Positions 26,599 to 38,428 are shown, counted from the first letter of the stretch. The stretch is DNA of 64,000 bases from Desulfitobacterium_A nosdiversum (GCF_049860565.1 NZ_CP172056.1:3162001-3226000); one strand, 5' to 3'. Notes: generated from the sequence alone by a model not told the origin. Translations and numbers: made by a program.

Positions 26599-27152
26599 AA
26601 ATTTCACCTACATAAATCTTTTTATATTGTAATATTCATTTAACTAAATGTGGGAATGTCGCTTAATATATTATTATTTTCGAGTGTACCCTATTGTCAG
26701 ACATTTTTTCTTCTAGTCAATCAAAACAATTACCTTAATTTAATATACTCTGTAATATCATTCCAGTCATTACGGAATTGTGCAATGAAAAAAAGAGGTC
26801 TCACTAGCCTTTCCCCGCAATTTACCAAGTTCACATTATAGACATAATTTTCACTAGAAAGAAAACGGTTCAACTTCAAAGTTTTGCCTGCTAAATCGGC
26901 CTAAAGACAGCGACGTTCCTTGCAACCAATTTTACTTAACTATTTGATTCTCGTATTTCGCAAATTCCTCTGATTTACTGGTATTTGCGAAACTGTCTTA
27001 TCTATATTTAATTTAGCTCAATACGCTATACCTAAGCACTTTTAAAATCTCCATCTAAGGTATTATCTGGTATATAGGTAGGTTTCTATATTTTTACTAA
27101 GTTTCCTGCCAATTCGAGTATTTCTACCTAGTATTCAATAAAAATTTTGCTA
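26599..27152. other. Intergenic region between the defence-like island and rRNA operon 1
   Basis: About 550 bp without a supported gene. The only structure is an inverted repeat, TTTCGCAAAT (26956-26965) and ATTTGCGAAA (26983-26992) with a 17-nt spacer. No integrase, tRNA fragment or direct repeat marking an island end was recognised. Confidence 0.45.
26956..26992. repeat. Inverted repeat near the island edge
   Basis: 10-bp arms TTTCGCAAAT and ATTTGCGAAA separated by 17 nt; each arm is itself nearly palindromic. Lies between the defence-like genes and the rRNA operon. Role unknown. Confidence 0.35.
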
Positions 27153-27190
27153 AAAATAAAGAACTACGTCGTTTAAACGTAGTTCTTCGC
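27153..27190 (-). terminator. Terminator behind aberrant 5S copy A
   Basis: AAGAACTACG (27159-27168) pairs with CGTAGTTCTT (27178-27187), followed on the minus strand by TATTTTTA. It closes the transcribed region downstream of the aberrant 5S copy. Confidence 0.7.
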
Positions 27191-27223
27191 TTTACTTACC
27201 TGGCGACGACTTACTCTCCCAGG

Positions 27224-27293
27224 TAGGCCGCGCTAATATGTATTCTCTTGAGTTGTAGCGCTGGCCGCGAAACAATTCACTGGATTGTTTCGT
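27224..27293 (+). mobile_element. 70-nt two-hairpin element, insert 3 of copy A
   Basis: Begins TAGGCCGCGCT and has AGCGCTGGCC as the paired arm (long-loop hairpin with one bulge), followed by a tight hairpin CGAAACAAT/ATTGTTTCG ending CGT. It replaces ACC between CCCAGG and CTGC of 5S. The first hairpin arms are the same as those of the insert at 46670-46739. Confidence 0.7.
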
Positions 27294-27307
27294 CTGCAGT
27301 CCAAGTA

Positions 27308-27378
27308 GGGCTGCGCCTTCTCAGTCTATCTAACTAGCTATGGCGCTAGCCCCGTAAAGACATACTATGTCTTTACGT
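27308..27378 (+). mobile_element. 71-nt two-hairpin element, insert 2 of copy A
   Basis: GGGCTGCGCC pairs with GGCGCTAGCCC (one bulge) over a 23-nt loop, followed by GTAAAGACAT/ATGTCTTTAC and a terminal CGT. It replaces CC between AAGTA and CTCAG of 5S. Same architecture and end as inserts 1 and 3. Confidence 0.7.
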
Positions 27379-27414
27379 CTCAGTCCTGGAGGTCTTAACT
27401 TCCGTGTTCGGTAT

Positions 27415-27484
27415 ACGAAAATGATAGAGTATATCATTTTCGGCCAAGCCGCATACTTCAAAGAATGACTTACCGGCGCCGATC
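27415..27484 (-). mobile_element. 70-nt two-hairpin element, insert 1 of copy A (inverted)
   Basis: Read on the minus strand it runs GATCGGCGCC ... GCGGCTTGGCC, then hairpin CGAAAATGATA/TATCATTTTCG and ends CGT, the same plan as inserts 2 and 3 in the other orientation. It replaces GG between CGGTAT and GAACGGG (plus strand). Its first hairpin is less well paired than in the other copies. Confidence 0.65.
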
Positions 27485-27551
27485 GAACGGGTGGAACCGA
27501 CTCGAAAAATTCACTTTCTAAAAGAATCTTACAGGAAGTTTTTTACGCCGT

Positions 27552-27596
27552 AAAAAAGCAAAGAAACCATCTTTATCAGACGGTCTCCCTGCTTTT
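27552..27596 (-). terminator. Terminator of rRNA operon 1 after 5S
   Basis: On the minus strand AAAGCAGGGAGACCGTC pairs with GATGGTTTCTTTGC around TGATAAA, followed by TTTTTTAC. It lies between the true 5S gene and the aberrant copy A. Confidence 0.8.
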
Positions 27597-27599
27597 GCT

Positions 27600-27717
27600 T
27601 ACCTGGCGACGACTTACTCTCCCAGGACCCTGCGGTCCAAGTACCCTCAGCCCTGGAGGTCTTAACTTCCGTGTTCGGTATGGGAACGGGTGGAACCCCT
27701 CCGGCATTATCACCAGA
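27600..27717 (-). rRNA. rrf: 5S ribosomal RNA, operon 1
   Basis: 118 nt with the normal Firmicute 5S layout: minus-strand start TCTGGTGATAATGCCGGAGG, then CACCCGTTCCCATACCGAAC and the 3' end CGTCGCCAGGTAAG, which pairs with the start. Identical in sequence and length to 46959-47076. Confidence 0.95.
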
Positions 27718-27807
27718 TCTTTTGAGTTTTCAGCTTTCGCTGTTCCCTCAAAACTGCACAGATTTTCGTTTCTTTTAAGTCAATAGATTCTTCCAAAGTG
27801 CCGGTTT

Positions 27808-30740
<2,933 letters not shown>

Positions 30741-30961
30741 ATTTTCTTTCCGCCACTTCGGTTTTCAATGAATCCTTTGACTTAAAATTGACTTTCTCTG
30801 TGCAGTTTTCAAAGAACGATGAGCACGGATGCTCGAATGTCGCTGTAGCCATGGATGGCGAGAAGCGACCAATTTTTTTGCTGATTTCTCAGCGGATTGT
30901 TAGTTTAGCATTTTTCATCTAAACTTTCAATCTGTAATTTTTTCCAGAGAAACCGATGGTA

Positions 30962-31037
<76 letters not shown>

Positions 31038-31252
31038 ACAGTTGGGTCTCTCAAAACTAAACAACAAGGGGTTGCGCACGAATGCGCTTCCCATGCATTT
31101 TCATGCATAACAGCTCTTTTTACGGATTTCTCCGTTTTGCCTCTTCGGCTTGTGAGTCTTTCGACTCTGACCTAAGCTCGAATTCCGCTTTACCGCTTCC
31201 TTCGATTTAGGATCGACCATAGGATAGTTAACTCTAACGAGCTAACGTGTCT

Positions 31253-32825
<1,573 letters not shown>

Positions 32826-32910
32826 TTTATGAAGATATTTGATTGCTCAAATAATCTTTAACTCATTGACGAGTCATTGGCTGTTCCTTGTTGTTTAGTT
32901 TTCAAAGACC

Positions 32911-32965
32911 GACGGAACACGATGTTCCGGTATCGAAAGCGTCATAGATGACTAAGCTTTCGACC
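32911..32965 (-). repeat. 55-nt two-hairpin insertion in the leader of rRNA operon 1
   Basis: Operon 2 reads AAAGACCGCGCCGCG here, while operon 1 has 55 extra nt between GACC and GCGCC. The insert has two hairpins: CGGAACA/TGTTCCG and TCGAAAGC/GCTTTCGA with a 15-nt loop. It ends in GACC, repeating the GACC before it. The two-hairpin plan recalls the 70-nt 5S inserts, though the sequence is different. Confidence 0.6.
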
Positions 32966-32993
32966 GCGCCGCGATCACTCGCGACAGTTTTTA

Positions 32994-33022
32994 ATTTTAG
33001 CAGATTCATTTTTTAATGTCAA
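32994..33022 (-). promoter_or_regulatory. rRNA operon 1 promoter P2
   Basis: Minus strand TTGACA (33022-33017), 17-nt spacer, TAAAAT (32999-32994). Conserved in operon 2 at 52193-52221. Confidence 0.8.
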
Positions 33023-33066
33023 CTGCTTTTTTTCGCTTCAGGACGGCTGTCCTTGAGCGCTTTGTT

Positions 33067-33096
33067 AGAATAGCATAGTATAGTTATGAGTGTCAA
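33067..33096 (-). promoter_or_regulatory. rRNA operon 1 promoter P1
   Basis: Minus strand TTGACA (33096-33091), 18-nt spacer, TATTCT (33072-33067). Conserved in operon 2 at 52265-52294. Confidence 0.7.
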
Positions 33097-33292
33097 CACT
33101 AAAATCAAATATTTTAAAAGACAGCCATTAAGACATTAACATTAACAGACATTAAAGCATTAAATGTATTAAAGCTTTTAAATTTATTTTAATGAATGCT
33201 ATTATCTTGTTTATTTTTTTATGTTCTTAATTTCTCGCTTTACTTTTTCTTCCTTCAATAATAATGCGATTATCATCTAAAAAATTAAGAGC

Positions 33293-33320
33293 TTGACTCT
33301 CCGATTATTTCGGGTATAAT
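33293..33320 (+). promoter_or_regulatory. Promoter of tRNA-Gly(CCC)
   Basis: TTGACT (33293-33298), 16-nt spacer, TATAAT (33315-33320), about 14 nt before the tRNA. Confidence 0.8.
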
Positions 33321-33333
33321 AATAAACGTTGAT

Positions 33334-33408
33334 GCGGAAGTGGCTCAGTGGTAGAGCATTGGCTTCCCAAGCCGAGGGTCGCGGGTTCGAATCCCGTCTT
33401 CCGCTCCA
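33334..33408 (+). tRNA. tRNA-Gly (CCC)
   Basis: 75 nt with encoded CCA, acceptor GCGGAAG/CTTCCGC, anticodon loop TTCCCAA giving CCC. It has its own promoter and terminator and is the only plus-strand RNA gene in the window. Confidence 0.95.
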
Positions 33409-33418
33409 AAAGAATACA

Positions 33419-33449
33419 AGCACTGCAAGGTTTTGCGGTGCTTTTTCTT
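33419..33449 (+). terminator. Terminator of tRNA-Gly(CCC)
   Basis: AGCACTGCAA (33419-33428) pairs with TTGCGGTGCT (33433-33442), followed by TTTTCTTT. Confidence 0.85.
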
Positions 33450-33509
33450 TACTCGTTTTTAGGCAAAAGACAGATTTATATTAATAGGCACAAAAGAGCC
33501 CTCGGTACT

Positions 33510-33720
33510 GTCCCGAGAACTCTTTCATCTTCCACAGAATCTACTTGCACGTTTTTAACTCATACTTCAGCTCACCGTCGATCTCACTTTAGCAAGTAAA
33601 TGTCTTCATACGGTTCCCAGCAAACTTTTCTTCATTTACATTAGACAATCTGCTCAACATCTATCACTTTTCCATCGTAAGCAAAGCGAGCTGGTTTAGG
33701 GTTTCCGTTACAAAACTATT
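33510..33720 (-). pseudogene. Remnant of a small protein gene
   Basis: The minus strand reads GNPKPARFAYDGKVIDVEQIV, then stop; in following broken frames EEKFAGNRMKTFTC, SEIDGELK and YELKTCK can be read. These pieces look like one small conserved protein split by stops and frameshifts, and no start codon remains. The family name is not known to me. The rest of 33450-33932 holds only hairpins and the region before gtrA. Confidence 0.45.
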
Positions 33721-33744
33721 GATTCCAGCCAATTAAGATATGAT

Positions 33745-33766
33745 GGCCGCCTTATTTAAGGCGGCC
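33745..33766. terminator. Long GC-rich hairpin, probable terminator
   Basis: GGCCGCCTT (33745-33753) pairs with AAGGCGGCC (33758-33766). A short T/C-rich tract follows on the plus strand. No intact gene ends here, so it may have served the eroded gene upstream. Confidence 0.5.
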
Positions 33767-33932
33767 TTACCTTTTCCCAAAAATCTACTCCTATTCCAAC
33801 TTGCGAATTCCAGAATTCGAACGCAGATACGTATAAAGTGTTGATATTATAAAGGGAAAGAAGTATTTTCATAGAATATTATGTAATGTTTTGATATATA
33901 TGGCGCATTTACAATAGAGGTGTTTTTAATCT

Positions 33933-34367
33933 ATGAATATATTCAGAAACAGAATACAACTGATTTTTGAATTTTCAAGGTACGTCTTAGTTGGTGGTTT
34001 AGCTTTCATAGCGGACTTTGGAGTTCTGTACATTTTAAAAGAGCGCTTTCTTCCTAATGAATGGTATTCACTTTATCTAGCTACAGGACTGGGCTTTGCA
34101 GCTGGATTACTCATTAATTATATCCTCTCCGTTAATTTCGTCTTTACAAGTGTTCGTGGGACTAAAGTAGGCAAGAGTTTTCGAGACTTCACAGTATTCT
34201 CGTTAATCGGCATTATTGGACTCTTTCTTACCGAATTGGGTATGTTTCTGGGAACAAAAGGATTGGAACTAAACTATTTATTCGTAAAAATCATCGTTAC
34301 TTTTATTGTGCTGTTATGGAATTATAGCGCTAGAAAAATCCTGGTATTTTCAAAAAAGGGACTATAA
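33933..34367 (+). CDS. GtrA-family membrane protein
   Basis: A 144-residue protein with four membrane helices and the GtrA signatures FSRYVLVGGLAFIADFGVLY and GLLINYILSVNFVF. GtrA proteins are thought to move undecaprenyl-phosphate-linked sugars across the membrane for surface glycans. ATG at 33933 behind GAGGTG. First gene of a plus-strand operon (33 bp to the next gene) with an FAD-type oxidoreductase and a large membrane protein, which points to one glycan-modification pathway. Confidence 0.85.
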   Translation: MNIFRNRIQLIFEFSRYVLVGGLAFIADFGVLYILKERFLPNEWYSLYLATGLGFAAGLLINYILSVNFVFTSVRGTKVGKSFRDFTVFSLIGIIGLFLTELGMFLGTKGLELNYLFVKIIVTFIVLLWNYSARKILVFSKKGL

Positions 34368-34399
34368 GATAACAAATTTAAGGTATAGGAGTATATAAC

Positions 34400-35983
34400 A
34401 TGAACTCAAAACAAAAAGCGCTTATTATCGGTGCAGGTCCAGCCGGGCTGACAGCTGCGTATAAACTATTAAAGGATACTGATATTCATCCGATCATTAT
34501 AGAAAAGGAGAGCTTTGTCGGCGGCATTTCTCGAACTTCAATACATAATGGAAACAGAATTGACATAGGCGGACATCGTTTCTTTTCCAAAAGTTCTGAA
34601 ATCATGGATCTATGGCAAAACATAATGCCTTTGCAAGGAGCTCCCTCAAAAGATGATAAACAACTCAATCGGGAAATACCTTTAAATGATGGCGGACCGG
34701 ACCCCGAAAAGGAAGAAAGAGTACTTTTAATTAGATCTAGAGTATCCCGGATTCTTTATCTAAGGAAATTTTTCGATTATCCGATTTCACTTAAGTTTCA
34801 GACCCTGATGAATTTAGGATTTTTGAATACTTTTAAGGCAGGACTGGGTTATATATGGTCTTCTTGCTTCAAGCGACAGGAAAATTCTCTCGAGGATTTC
34901 ATGATCAATAGATTTGGAATTTCACTATACAGAATGTTTTTTATGGATTATACAGAAAAAGTCTGGGGCAAGCATCCTAAAGAAATATCGGCTGACTGGG
35001 GGGCTCAGCGAATAAAAGGATTGTCTCTTAGCAAGGCTATAATCTCAATGCTTACAAAGCCTTTTCATAAAAAGGTATTGAGACAAAAGAAGCTGGAAAC
35101 ATCGCTTATCGAAACCTTTGCCTATCCGAAGAAGGGCCCAGGCCAGTTATGGGAGACCATGTCAGAGGAAATTAAGAATATGGGCGGCGAGCTGATTCTT
35201 GATTCCCAGGTTGTAAAGGTTTGTATCGAAAATGACAAGATAAAGTCCGTCATTGTTAACTCCAATGGTACAGAGAAAAAAATTGATGCTGATTATTTTA
35301 TCTCAACGATGCCAATCTGCGACCTGATTAATGCCTTCGACTGCCAGGTTCCCAAAAATGTGCTGGACACTGCGCTAAATCTTCCTTATCGTGATTTTAT
35401 TACGGTTGGCCTGCTCCTCAATAAATTAAAACTCAAAAATACTACGAACTTAAAAACCATTTCGGATATTATCCCGGACTGCTGGTTATACATCCAAGAA
35501 CCGGATGTAAAACTGGGACGAATCCAGATTTTTAACAATTGGTCCCCCTATATGGTAAGAGATCCCGAGAACACGGTCTGGATCGGACTTGAATACTTTT
35601 GTAATGAGGGCGACGAACTATGGAATATGTCAGATCAAGATTTTATTAATTTCGCCATTGAGGAGCTTGTGAAAATTCAGGTAATCGAAGAGACCAATAT
35701 TCTGGATAGCGTACGAATTAAGGTTTCAAAAGCATACCCAGCGTACTTTGGAAGCTACGAAAATTTCGACGATGTTAAAGCCTATCTTAACACCATAGAA
35801 AACTTATATTGTATAGGAAGAAACGGCCAGCACCGGTATAACAACATGGATCACTCGATGTTAACAGCCATTGAGGCAGTGAAGTCTATCTCAGCAGGTA
35901 ATAAAACCAAAGATAAAATCTGGAGTGTAAACACGGAAACAGAATATCACGAAACAAATTTAAATAAAAAGGAGCGGAATTAG
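34400..35983 (+). CDS. FAD-dependent oxidoreductase, UDP-galactopyranose-mutase-like
   Basis: A 527-residue protein with the N-terminal dinucleotide-binding motif IIGAGPAGLTAAYKLL, an FAD-contact segment IIEKESFVGGISRTS and GNRIDIGGHRFFSK, and a C-terminal FAD motif YCIGRNGQHRYNNMDHSM. It is in the amine-oxidase/UDP-galactopyranose-mutase-like superfamily; the substrate is not predictable, but the GtrA and glycosyltransferase-like neighbours suggest a lipid-linked or nucleotide sugar. ATG behind AGGAG. Its stop TAG is directly followed by the start TTG of the next gene. Confidence 0.8.
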   Translation: MNSKQKALIIGAGPAGLTAAYKLLKDTDIHPIIIEKESFVGGISRTSIHNGNRIDIGGHRFFSKSSEIMDLWQNIMPLQGAPSKDDKQLNREIPLNDGGPDPEKEERVLLIRSRVSRILYLRKFFDYPISLKFQTLMNLGFLNTFKAGLGYIWSSCFKRQENSLEDFMINRFGISLYRMFFMDYTEKVWGKHPKEISADWGAQRIKGLSLSKAIISMLTKPFHKKVLRQKKLETSLIETFAYPKKGPGQLWETMSEEIKNMGGELILDSQVVKVCIENDKIKSVIVNSNGTEKKIDADYFISTMPICDLINAFDCQVPKNVLDTALNLPYRDFITVGLLLNKLKLKNTTNLKTISDIIPDCWLYIQEPDVKLGRIQIFNNWSPYMVRDPENTVWIGLEYFCNEGDELWNMSDQDFINFAIEELVKIQVIEETNILDSVRIKVSKAYPAYFGSYENFDDVKAYLNTIENLYCIGRNGQHRYNNMDHSMLTAIEAVKSISAGNKTKDKIWSVNTETEYHETNLNKKERN

Positions 35984-37453
35984 TTGGCCGTAAAAGTATC
36001 AAGGCAAGGAGTCAGCAATACAAAGGATAGAATTCTGCTTTTTGTAGTACTGTTCATTCCATGTCTTCTTATCAATCAGGTATTAGACAATGATATATGG
36101 TTTATATTAAACAACGGCAGATATGTACTCCAAAATGGTATTCCCTATACAGAACCTTTCACCCTTCACCAGGGGATGTCCTATGTTATGCAGCAATGGT
36201 TAACGTCAGTAATTTTCTGGGTTATATACAGTACCTTTGGTGCATTTGGATTAACTTTTTTTACTTCTTTGGTAGAAGCCGGAATAATTTATGCAGTATT
36301 TCGATTGAGCATGCGTATATCTGAAGACAATTTTTTCGTTTCATATGCAGTAAGTTTATTTATCAGTGTATTTATCAGTCCGTTTATGGTTCAGCGCCCT
36401 TACATATTTCTGTTGCTAATTATAGCCATTGAAATGTATTTGTTAGAAAGTTATATATCTACTCGAAATGTAAAATACCTTTTCTATCTACCCCTTTTAT
36501 CGGTTTTGCAGATTAATCTTCAAGCAGCTATGTGGCCTGTTTTATTTATAGTACTTATTCCCTATATTATAGATTCCTTTAAGTTTAAGCTGTTATTTAT
36601 AAAAGGACAGGGATACTCGAGAAAATCACTGTTTATAATTATTGCAATTATGTTTTTAGTCGGTTTTATCAACCCTTATAGAGTTGACGGGATGACGTAT
36701 TTATTTAGATCCTATGGTTATAAGGAAATAAGCAGCTTAGTATTAGAAATGAAAGCACCTAATATTAACGATCTTTGGGGCATGGTTATTTATGGATGTA
36801 TGTTCTGCTTAATATTAGTATATTGTGTTTACAAAAAAGGCAAAACCCGGCTCCGTTATGTTCTGCTTTCAATGGGTACCGCAGTGATGACACTATCCTC
36901 TATAAGAAGTTTTTCTTTATTCAGTATCTGTGGCATTGCACCACTAGCTTATTATTTAAAAAATGTAAGTTTACCTAAGACAAATGCTCATCCTTCTCGG
37001 AACTTGAAAGTGCTGAGAAAAATATTGATCCTTCTTTTGTGTATAGCAATTGGCGTTGGTATGTACTCCAAATATAGAAGCACTCAAAAACAAGTTCAAA
37101 ACATGTCTTTATCAGGTGTAGTTAACTATTTACTCAAAAATACAGATACAAAGAATATTGTGCTTTATACAGGATATAATGACGGAAACTATGCTGAATT
37201 TATGGGGCTTAAACCCTATATAGATGCTAGGGCTGAAGTATTTATAAAGAAAAATAACAAAAAAGATGATATTATGCGGGAATACTACTTGCTGCAAAGC
37301 GGGGGTATATTTTACCGCAACGTTTTAGATAAATATAATTTTACCCACCTGATTGTTTCCAAAAATGATATACTCGATACTTACCTTCCCTATGACGAGG
37401 ATTACAAAATAATATATTCTGATGAATATTATAAAGTCTTCGAAAAAAATTAA
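35984..37453 (+). CDS. Large multi-pass membrane protein, GT-C glycosyltransferase-like
   Basis: A 489-residue protein with about ten membrane helices and a C-terminal soluble part (about 385-489). An acidic residue pair after the first helix (NQVLDNDIWFILNNGRYVL) and PYTEPFTLHQG resemble the first extracytoplasmic loop of GT-C glycosyltransferases, and the tail contains YNDGNYAEFMGLKPYIDARAE as in many GT-C-like proteins. So it probably transfers a sugar or glycan outside the membrane. TTG start adjoining the upstream stop, with GGAG just before. Family not firmly recognised. Confidence 0.65.
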   Translation: MAVKVSRQGVSNTKDRILLFVVLFIPCLLINQVLDNDIWFILNNGRYVLQNGIPYTEPFTLHQGMSYVMQQWLTSVIFWVIYSTFGAFGLTFFTSLVEAGIIYAVFRLSMRISEDNFFVSYAVSLFISVFISPFMVQRPYIFLLLIIAIEMYLLESYISTRNVKYLFYLPLLSVLQINLQAAMWPVLFIVLIPYIIDSFKFKLLFIKGQGYSRKSLFIIIAIMFLVGFINPYRVDGMTYLFRSYGYKEISSLVLEMKAPNINDLWGMVIYGCMFCLILVYCVYKKGKTRLRYVLLSMGTAVMTLSSIRSFSLFSICGIAPLAYYLKNVSLPKTNAHPSRNLKVLRKILILLLCIAIGVGMYSKYRSTQKQVQNMSLSGVVNYLLKNTDTKNIVLYTGYNDGNYAEFMGLKPYIDARAEVFIKKNNKKDDIMREYYLLQSGGIFYRNVLDKYNFTHLIVSKNDILDTYLPYDEDYKIIYSDEYYKVFEKN

Positions 37454-37538
37454 ATAATCTTTAATAAAAAATTCCAACATCATTTTTGGGAAACCAGGAA
37501 ATACTTTTAACGTAATACATCAAAAGGAGGCGTTTTTT

Positions 37539-37667
37539 TTGAACAAGGATGAACGAAGAGAGATGTTAGCTAAAAAATATCCTGAAGCTGAGGAACACTT
37601 TCAAGAAATCAAAAAAGAGATCTATGAGCCTCAAATAGAACGATTGGGAGAAACAAACAAGGAGTAG
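37539..37667 (+). CDS. Small charged protein, 42 aa
   Basis: TTG start 8 nt behind a perfect AAAGGAGG; 42 residues beginning MNKDERREMLAKKYPEAEEH and ending RLGETNKE, strongly charged and probably helical. It lies 85 bp after the glycan operon and is followed by a terminator, so it could be its last gene. I do not recognise a family. Confidence 0.5.
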   Translation: MNKDERREMLAKKYPEAEEHFQEIKKEIYEPQIERLGETNKE

Positions 37668-37714
37668 AAAAACGTGCCTAGAATCAGTAAATAAACTCAT
37701 ATCCTCATAAAATG

Positions 37715-37738
37715 AGAGAGCCATAAAGGCTCTCTTTT
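37715..37738 (+). terminator. Terminator between the 42-aa ORF and the Spo0E-like gene
   Basis: AGAGAGCC (37715-37722) pairs with GGCTCTCT (37728-37735), followed by TTTTAC. It can end the plus-strand unit and, since the genes converge, perhaps the minus-strand Spo0E-like gene as well. Confidence 0.75.
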
Positions 37739-37779
37739 ACATAAGTCTTTACTGTAACGAAACTAGTGTTGATACCTCA

Positions 37780-37965
37780 TCAAGCACCAAGGCGTTGACA
37801 TCTTAGCCCATAATGTTGTTTCTGATATTCATTAAGTAATAAATCAAGCCTCTGACTCAAGTCTATTACTTCCGGGTCAGTAAGAGGTTTACACATGCCT
37901 AATTGATTAAGTTCCTTCCGCGTTTCTTCAATAAACTTTAACAAACGCGTTATTTGAGATTCCAC
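37780..37965 (-). CDS. Spo0E-family aspartyl-phosphate phosphatase
   Basis: A 61-residue helical protein with IEETRKELNQLG and LSQRLDLLLNEYQ, the SQxLD signature of Spo0E-like phosphatases. These remove phosphate from Spo0A~P and restrain sporulation, so the organism is probably a spore former. Length fits the family. Confidence 0.8.
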   Translation of the reverse strand: MESQITRLLKFIEETRKELNQLGMCKPLTDPEVIDLSQRLDLLLNEYQKQHYGLRCQRLGA

Positions 37966-38104
37966 AGCAATTTTCGACTTCCTTTCCTTCGACTCACAAT
38001 GAACATTTTACTGCAAATTAGGGGGTTATTTCCATAGGATTCTTTGTCGAAAAACGTTTGTTCTTGTTGAGAAACTGTGAAACATTAGTTTTATCTCATT
38101 AAAC

Positions 38105-38131
38105 AAAAAACCATACTGAATCCAGCATAGT
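38105..38131 (-). terminator. Terminator of tRNA cluster 1
   Basis: ACCATACTG (38110-38118) pairs with CAGCATAGT (38123-38131); on the minus strand it is followed by GGTTTTTTG. Confidence 0.75.
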
Positions 38132-38144
38132 ACTTTTATATAAA

Positions 38145-38218
38145 TGGAGCGGGTGATGAGAATCGAACTCACGTAACTAGCTTGGAAGGCTAACGCTCTA
38201 CCATTGAGCTACACCCGC
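38145..38218 (-). tRNA. tRNA-Gly (TCC), extra copy
   Basis: 74 nt with encoded CCA, anticodon loop CTTCCAA. Its stem pair 27-43 is T-G, while the other copies have C-G. The spacer before the next tRNA resembles the terminator arm, so this copy seems to come from a local tandem duplication absent in cluster 2. Confidence 0.93.
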
Positions 38219-38269
38219 ATATTAGTAATTATATTTTTTCAAGTAAATAGCACAATACTTTTGTATAAA

Positions 38270-38343
38270 TGGAGCGGGTGATGAGAATCGAACTCACGTA
38301 ACTAGCTTGGAAGGCTAGCGCTCTACCATTGAGCTACACCCGC
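38270..38343 (-). tRNA. tRNA-Gly (TCC)
   Basis: 74 nt with CCA; acceptor GCGGGTG/CACCCGC, anticodon TCC. Identical to 40235-40308. Confidence 0.95.
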
Positions 38344-38350
38344 ATGTTTT

Positions 38351-38427
38351 TGGTAGCAGGGGGGGGATTTGAACCCTCGAATGAGCGGGTATGAACCGCT
38401 TGCCTTAGACCACTTGGCTACCCTGCC
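38351..38427 (-). tRNA. tRNA with CAT anticodon (elongator Met or Ile2)
   Basis: 77 nt with CCA, anticodon loop TTCATAC. Unlike the initiator at 39202 it has no C1-A72 mismatch. The T stem GAGGG/CCCCC has an A-C mismatch at 50-64, next to a run of eight C, in both cluster copies. Met is likelier; an Ile2 role (lysidine at C34) cannot be excluded. Confidence 0.85.
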
Positions 38428-38428
38428 A

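Larger units (their letters stand above)
27195..27502 (-). pseudogene. Aberrant 5S rRNA copy A, interrupted by three 70-nt inserts
   Basis: Four blocks match the 5S gene at 27600-27717 in order: 27195-27223 (29 of 29 nt), 27294-27307, 27379-27414 (one mismatch) and 27485-27498. Between them lie inserts of 70, 71 and 70 nt. The 5' third of 5S (first about 27 nt on the minus strand) is missing, so helix I cannot form. It cannot be a standard 5S rRNA, yet the retained blocks are almost unchanged and it has its own terminator, so it may still be transcribed from the rRNA operon. Confidence 0.8.
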
